Origin: Gemmatimonas groenlandica
Lineage (GTDB): Bacteria; Gemmatimonadota; Gemmatimonadetes; Gemmatimonadales; Gemmatimonadaceae
Direction: 5' to 3'
Length of the DNA stretch: 64,000 nt
NCBI RefSeq assembly: GCF_013004105.1
Contig: NZ_CP053085.1
Span: forward strand, 372,001-436,000
Below are positions 60,505-64,000 of this stretch, one piece after another. The notes under the pieces were generated by a model. It worked only from the letters and a program-made list of their open reading frames with translations, was not told where the DNA came from and ran no database searches. The translations under genes were made by a program, and so were the position numbers. The first letter of the stretch is position 1. Every line of letters begins with the position of its first letter.

Positions 60505-61248
60505 ATGTCACGCGTTTCCATTGGTTCATTCCGTGTCGCGTCCGCGCTCGTGGCCGCCCTCACGACCGCCCTTCTGGCCAATCCGGCCAAGGCACAATCC
60601 AGCGGCGAAGCCGGCGCGCCCTCAGGGCGCGGATCGGTCGGCGTCCATCTGCAGATCTCTGAGCCCAAGGGCGAATTCGGCCGGAATACGGGCAACGGCT
60701 ACGGCTTCGGAGGCTACGTGCTGATGCGGCTCGATCCGAACTCGATCGTGAATCTCCGCGGCGATGTCTCTTTTCTGATGTATGGGAACACCACCCGGCG
60801 CATTCCGCTTGGTGGAACGGGAGGGCTCATTCAGCTCGACCTGCGCACCACCAGCAACATTGTGTCCGTCGTGACCGGCCCGCAGCTGCTCGGCCCCACC
60901 GGGACCTTTACCCCGTACGCCACGGCGCTCGGCGGCTTCTCCGTATTCTGGACCTCCAGCGCGATCGAAGGGTCGGCCAACGAGAACGACCCCTTTGCCA
61001 CGACGACCAATGCCAGTGACGCGGTCTGGGCGTACGGCGGCGCGGTGGGCAGCTACATCCGCGTCAGCAACGGTAAGAATCCGGTGCGCATCGATCTGGG
61101 CGCGCGCTTCCTGCGTCACGATGACGTGCGATATCTCAACGCCGATCGCGTCCGCGAAGCGTACAGCAACGATCGTCCGCCCGTCCCCATTCGCGGCCGC
61201 GCCGATTTCGTGACGTACTACGTCGGTGTCAACGCGATCGTCTTTTAA
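60505..61248 (+). CDS. outer-membrane beta-barrel-like protein
   Basis: 247 residues with a signal peptide (VASALVAALTTALLANPAKAQ). The mature part has alternating hydrophobic strands (GSVGVHLQISEPKGEFG, GYGFGGYVLMRLD, SIVNLRGDVSFLMYG, TPYATALGGFSVFWTSS, PVRIDLGARFLRHD) and ends with a typical C-terminal strand VTYYVGVNAIVF. That fits an eight-stranded OmpA/OmpX-like or larger barrel. Function unknown. It is divergent from the exporter operon. GC-rich tandem repeat follows the stop. Confidence 0.82.
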   Translation: MSRVSIGSFRVASALVAALTTALLANPAKAQSSGEAGAPSGRGSVGVHLQISEPKGEFGRNTGNGYGFGGYVLMRLDPNSIVNLRGDVSFLMYGNTTRRIPLGGTGGLIQLDLRTTSNIVSVVTGPQLLGPTGTFTPYATALGGFSVFWTSSAIEGSANENDPFATTTNASDAVWAYGGAVGSYIRVSNGKNPVRIDLGARFLRHDDVRYLNADRVREAYSNDRPPVPIRGRADFVTYYVGVNAIVF

Positions 61249-61253
61249 GCCGC

Positions 61254-61281
61254 CGTCCGGCGTCCGGCGTCCGGCGTCCGG
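61254..61281. repeat. four tandem CGTCCGG heptamers
   Basis: CGTCCGG occurs four times in direct succession (61254-61281) and a fifth degenerate unit follows. It is a short simple repeat in the 39-base gap between the barrel and arfB stops. Confidence 0.9.
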
Positions 61282-61287
61282 CGTCGC

Positions 61288-61701
61288 TCAGTCCTCGTCC
61301 GGACGTCGACGCCGCTTGGTCTCTCCGCGCTGACGCTTCTCGGTCAGTCGTCGTTCGACGGAGCCCCGTGTAGGCCGTGTTGCCTTGCGGGGTTTCTGTA
61401 TCACCAGCGCTCGCGACACGAGCTGCACAAGCCGCTCGATCGCCGCCCGCCGGTTCTGCTGTTGACTGCGATACTCGCCGGCGACGATGCGCAGTGCGCC
61501 GTCGCTGTCCAAGCGCGATGCGAGGCGCGCCATGACGAGTGTGCGCTGCTCGTCGCCCAGCGCACGCGTGTGCCGCACGTTCCACTGCAATGCGATGCGC
61601 GTCGCACTGCGATTCACATGCTGACCGCCGGGCCCGCTGCCGGAGATTGCGGTGATATCGAGTTCATACGCGGGAATGCGAACACCGGGTACGACATCCA
61701 C
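61288..61701 (-). CDS. arfB: ArfB-type peptidyl-tRNA hydrolase (ribosome rescue)
   Basis: 137 residues from GTG at 61701, which has AGGA 5 bases upstream and gives the normal ArfB length; the frame extends to 61944 without family similarity. The catalytic GGQ is in ISGSGPGGQHVNRSATRIALQWNV, as in class-I release factors. The C-terminus is the basic tail that enters the mRNA channel of the empty ribosome (VIQKPRKATRPTRGSVERRLTEKRQRGETKRRRRPDED). It frees stalled ribosomes on non-stop messages. It starts 25 bases after the exported methyltransferase gene. Confidence 0.93.
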   Translation of the reverse strand: MDVVPGVRIPAYELDITAISGSGPGGQHVNRSATRIALQWNVRHTRALGDEQRTLVMARLASRLDSDGALRIVAGEYRSQQQNRRAAIERLVQLVSRALVIQKPRKATRPTRGSVERRLTEKRQRGETKRRRRPDED

Positions 61702-61726
61702 GTCGTCCTGCGATGGCGCTGTCAAC

Positions 61727-62527
61727 TCAGCCACCGCCCGGCGCACGACACGGCGACGCGCCGAGTGCCGTCGAGATCGACGCAGGAGTTGGACGTGCGG
61801 TCGAGTCCGGCGACGCAAAGATCGCCACGTATTCTGACGGCGCCGTGTTGGTGAACGAAAGCTGTCGATAGCCCACCGCCGCCAGCTCGCAGCGCAACAA
61901 CGACGGCGGCGTCCCGTGTCCGAAAGTCGGGCGTTCAAGATCAAGGATCACGAGCCGTCCGCCAGGCCGCATGGCCGTCGCCAGATTCCAGAGCAGTGCG
62001 AACGGCTGCTCGATCTCGTGATACATGTGAATCATGATCGCCACGTCCACGCTTGCCGCCGGCAAACGTGGGTCGTGTGTGTCGCCACGAACCACCCGTA
62101 CGTTCCGCAGTCCTTCCCGTTGCACGCGGCGTTGCAGCATCGCGAGGTAGTCGGGAATGATGTCCTGCCCGTACACTTGACCCGTGGCGCCCACCAACGG
62201 CGACAGCCGCGTCACGTAGTAGCCATCCCCCGCGCCGATGTCGGCAACGCGCTGTCCGCGACCGATCTTGGCCAGTTGCACCACGCGCGCGAACTCGCCG
62301 ACATCGTCGCGATCGTCTTCGTCGCTCCAACGCGGCGCGACGATATCCGCCACGGGACGCATCGGGCTCGGAAAGGCACTCGCCGGCGCGCCGGGAGGCG
62401 ACGCCGGACCGATCGTATCCTGCGCGGCGCCGGTCGCGCCGCCCACGGCGTTGTCGCTGCGATCGATGGCGGCGCCGCACGCCACGGCGGCGGCAACAAG
62501 CAAAAGTGGCCACTTGGCACGGATCAT
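61727..62527 (-). CDS. predicted lipoprotein with class-I SAM-methyltransferase fold
   Basis: 266 residues. The N-terminus is a signal with a lipobox (LLLVAAAVAC at Cys17), then a Pro/Ala-rich linker. The rest is a methyltransferase fold: VADIGAGDGYYVTRLSPLVG (SAM-binding motif I), YGQDIIPDYLAMLQRRV, VRVVRGDTHDPRLPAASVDVAIMIHMYHEIEQP and AMRPGGRLVILDLERPTF. Such proteins are cytosolic in most bacteria because SAM is not known to reach the periplasm, so either the signal is not used or the fold does something else. It overlaps the stop of the next gene upstream (ATGA at 62524-62527), giving coupled translation with the CNNM/CorC-like gene. Confidence 0.85.
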   Translation of the reverse strand: MIRAKWPLLLVAAAVACGAAIDRSDNAVGGATGAAQDTIGPASPPGAPASAFPSPMRPVADIVAPRWSDEDDRDDVGEFARVVQLAKIGRGQRVADIGAGDGYYVTRLSPLVGATGQVYGQDIIPDYLAMLQRRVQREGLRNVRVVRGDTHDPRLPAASVDVAIMIHMYHEIEQPFALLWNLATAMRPGGRLVILDLERPTFGHGTPPSLLRCELAAVGYRQLSFTNTAPSEYVAIFASPDSTARPTPASISTALGASPCRAPGGG

Positions 62528-63879
62528 ATGGCGCTCGGTACTTCGGTTCGTAGATGCACGCGGAGGGCAGCCACCCGACGACCGTCCATCGCGACGATTT
62601 CGAGTTCACCGCCAGGATAGGTCACCCGATCGCCGACCTTGGGCAGCCGCCCCAGCATCGCGAACGCATAGCCGCCGAGTGTTGACCAATCACCTTCGGG
62701 AATCGGAAGCTTGTGATCGGAGCGAACGTCGACGAGTGACATGGAACCGGCGAGTTCGAGCACGCCGTCGAAGAGCAGGGCATCGCGCGACAGCGGATCG
62801 TACTCGTCAGCAATGTCACCCACGACTTCCTCGATGAGATCCTCCATTGTCACGATGCCCGCCGTCCCGCCATACTCGTCGAGCACGACGGCAAGGTGCG
62901 CGCGGGTGCGTCGCAAATCATCCAGCACGCGTTCGGCCGCGCGCGTGGCCGGAACGAACATCGGTTCACGCAGGTGATCGCGCAGTGAGAACGACTCGGG
63001 ATGCTCATCGAGCCAGAAGTCCTTCGCGAGAAACACGCCGACGATATCATCCTGGGTTTCGCGATATACCGGGTACCGCGAGTACCGCTCGCGGCGCAGG
63101 GTCGCGATCAGCTCGTCGAGCTCCACGTCTTCGGCAATCGCGATCATGTCGGTGCGAGGGCGCATCACGTCCAGCGCCTTTTTGTTGTGGAAGTCGAACA
63201 CGCCGGCCAGCATGGCCGAGTCGGATTCGTCGAGCGTGCCGTGCGCACGGGCCTGCATCACGAGCAATCGCAGCTCTTCCGGGCTGTGCACATGTCCCCC
63301 TTCGGAGACCGGCTGGACGCCGAGCAGCTTGAGCAACCGGTTGGCGGTACCGTTCAGCATGCCGATGAAGGGTGACATGACGCGCGAGAAGAGCATGAGC
63401 GGGCGGACCACCCAGCGGCTCACGCTTTCCGGGCGTGCAAGGGCGATCGACTTCGGGGCCAGCTCGCCGAGCACGATGTGCAGGAAGGTGATGACGAGAA
63501 ACGCGACCGCGATCCCGGCGCCGGTGTGCGCGGCGCCTGTCGCTGGCTCAACGCCCACCAGATGCAGCGCGCGGTCGACCAACACGGCGATGGCCGGCTC
63601 ACCGATCCAGCCGAGGGCGAGGGACGCGAGGGTAATGCCGAGTTGCGTGCCCGAGATGTATCGGTCCAGCTGGCTGAGGGCGCGCTGCACGACCTTCGCG
63701 CTGCTGTCCCCCTCGGCGGCCATCTGGTCGATACGGCTTCGCCGGACCGCCACGAGCGCGAACTCGGCGGCGACAAAGAAGGCATTGAGCAGGACCAGCA
63801 GCAGAACGACGAGCAATCGGCCCGAAGCCACCCCGAAGGTGAGTTCGTCGACGACCGGCGAAGAAGGGTCAGCAAGCAT
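62524..63879 (-). CDS. CNNM/CorC-type membrane protein (DUF21, CBS pair, transporter-associated domain)
   Basis: 451 residues from the ATG at 63879; the longer frame starts outside family limits. Residues about 20-200 are the DUF21 membrane domain (LLVVLLLVLLNAFFVAAEFALVAVRRSRIDQ, SLALGWIGEPAIAVLVD, LHIVLGELAPKSIALARPE). Two CBS domains follow (VMRPRTDMIAIAEDVELDELI, HLREPMFVPATRAAERVLDDL), and the C-terminal transporter-associated domain includes EYGGTAGIVTMEDLIEEVVGDIADEYD and GGYAFAMLGRLPKVGD. Such proteins are linked to magnesium and cobalt efflux. It overlaps the methyltransferase gene by four bases. Confidence 0.95.
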   Translation of the reverse strand: MLADPSSPVVDELTFGVASGRLLVVLLLVLLNAFFVAAEFALVAVRRSRIDQMAAEGDSSAKVVQRALSQLDRYISGTQLGITLASLALGWIGEPAIAVLVDRALHLVGVEPATGAAHTGAGIAVAFLVITFLHIVLGELAPKSIALARPESVSRWVVRPLMLFSRVMSPFIGMLNGTANRLLKLLGVQPVSEGGHVHSPEELRLLVMQARAHGTLDESDSAMLAGVFDFHNKKALDVMRPRTDMIAIAEDVELDELIATLRRERYSRYPVYRETQDDIVGVFLAKDFWLDEHPESFSLRDHLREPMFVPATRAAERVLDDLRRTRAHLAVVLDEYGGTAGIVTMEDLIEEVVGDIADEYDPLSRDALLFDGVLELAGSMSLVDVRSDHKLPIPEGDWSTLGGYAFAMLGRLPKVGDRVTYPGGELEIVAMDGRRVAALRVHLRTEVPSAI

Positions 63880-64000
63880 ACTGAAAGGAAACGGACACGC
63901 GGGTGATTCGTCAGGGTAGTGCAATCTGCAAGAGTGCCGGGCATTCCGCTTCTGCGGCATTCTGCAAGACTCACGACTTCTGTGCGCTATACCCCCGCGA

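Noticed and set aside
1-64000. tRNA, rRNA, CRISPR array, insertion sequence, prophage or toxin-antitoxin pair
   Set aside because: None was recognised by eye. Short tRNAs could be missed without a covariance-model scan, which would be the decisive check.

Overview
The window looks like chromosome of a GC-rich, diderm, heterotrophic bacterium, most probably Gemmatimonadota (Gemmatimonas-like). This rests on the mixture of secreted M1 peptidases, TonB/beta-barrel outer-membrane proteins, PEP-CTERM proteins, many large hybrid sensor kinases, a Ser/Thr-kinase/ATPase/TPR regulator and very long antisense shadow ORFs. The taxon is an inference; no rRNA, tRNA, CRISPR array, prophage or insertion sequence was seen.

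Layout. 1-9070: end of a truncated gene, a secreted propeller-like protein, a BON-domain lipoprotein, a kinase/ATPase regulator, a decayed alpha/beta-hydrolase fragment, and a metzincin-type protease lipoprotein closed by a strong hairpin. 9185-17835: two hybrid sensor kinases around a thioredoxin-YtxJ fusion, then an M1 peptidase and a chemoreceptor. 17848-26340: a secreted protein, an ATP-grasp/flavin-monooxygenase gene pair, an amidase boxed by two copies of a palindromic repeat, ArgJ, and a second M1 peptidase. 26502-35247: a solitary wHTH protein, a metallo-beta-lactamase/double-rhodanese sulfur enzyme, a single-pass membrane protein, a TonB receptor, a secreted hypothetical protein and SppA. 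35467-45024: acyl-CoA dehydrogenase, diguanylate cyclase, three PEP-CTERM proteins, a P1B-type metal ATPase and a sensor kinase. 45086-50470: carbonic anhydrase, DNA polymerase IV, YbaK deacylase, a divergent pair of a D-amino-acid PLP enzyme and RidA, and an orphan OmpR-type regulator. 50681-54634: a minus-strand cluster CPXCG protein, CHAD-CYTH, HDOD, acidic protein, Hsp15-like S4 protein. 54699-59751: a tripartite exporter (ABC, HlyD-like, TolC-like) whose ABC subunit has non-canonical nucleotide-binding motifs. 60505-63879: outer-membrane barrel, ArfB, an exported methyltransferase-like lipoprotein and a CNNM/CorC-type transporter.

The most interesting observations are: (i) nine genes carry a TANNNT -10-like box only 5-7 bases before the start codon and lack a clear Shine-Dalgarno, suggesting frequent leaderless transcription and helping to fix starts; (ii) the exporter ATPase with Walker A Lys replaced by Gln; (iii) the thioredoxin-bacilliredoxin-like fusion; (iv) the translationally coupled ATP-grasp/LLM-monooxygenase pair; (v) the divergent D-serine-dehydratase-like/RidA pair; (vi) a 16-bp-period TAGCGC array and two families of palindromic intergenic repeats.
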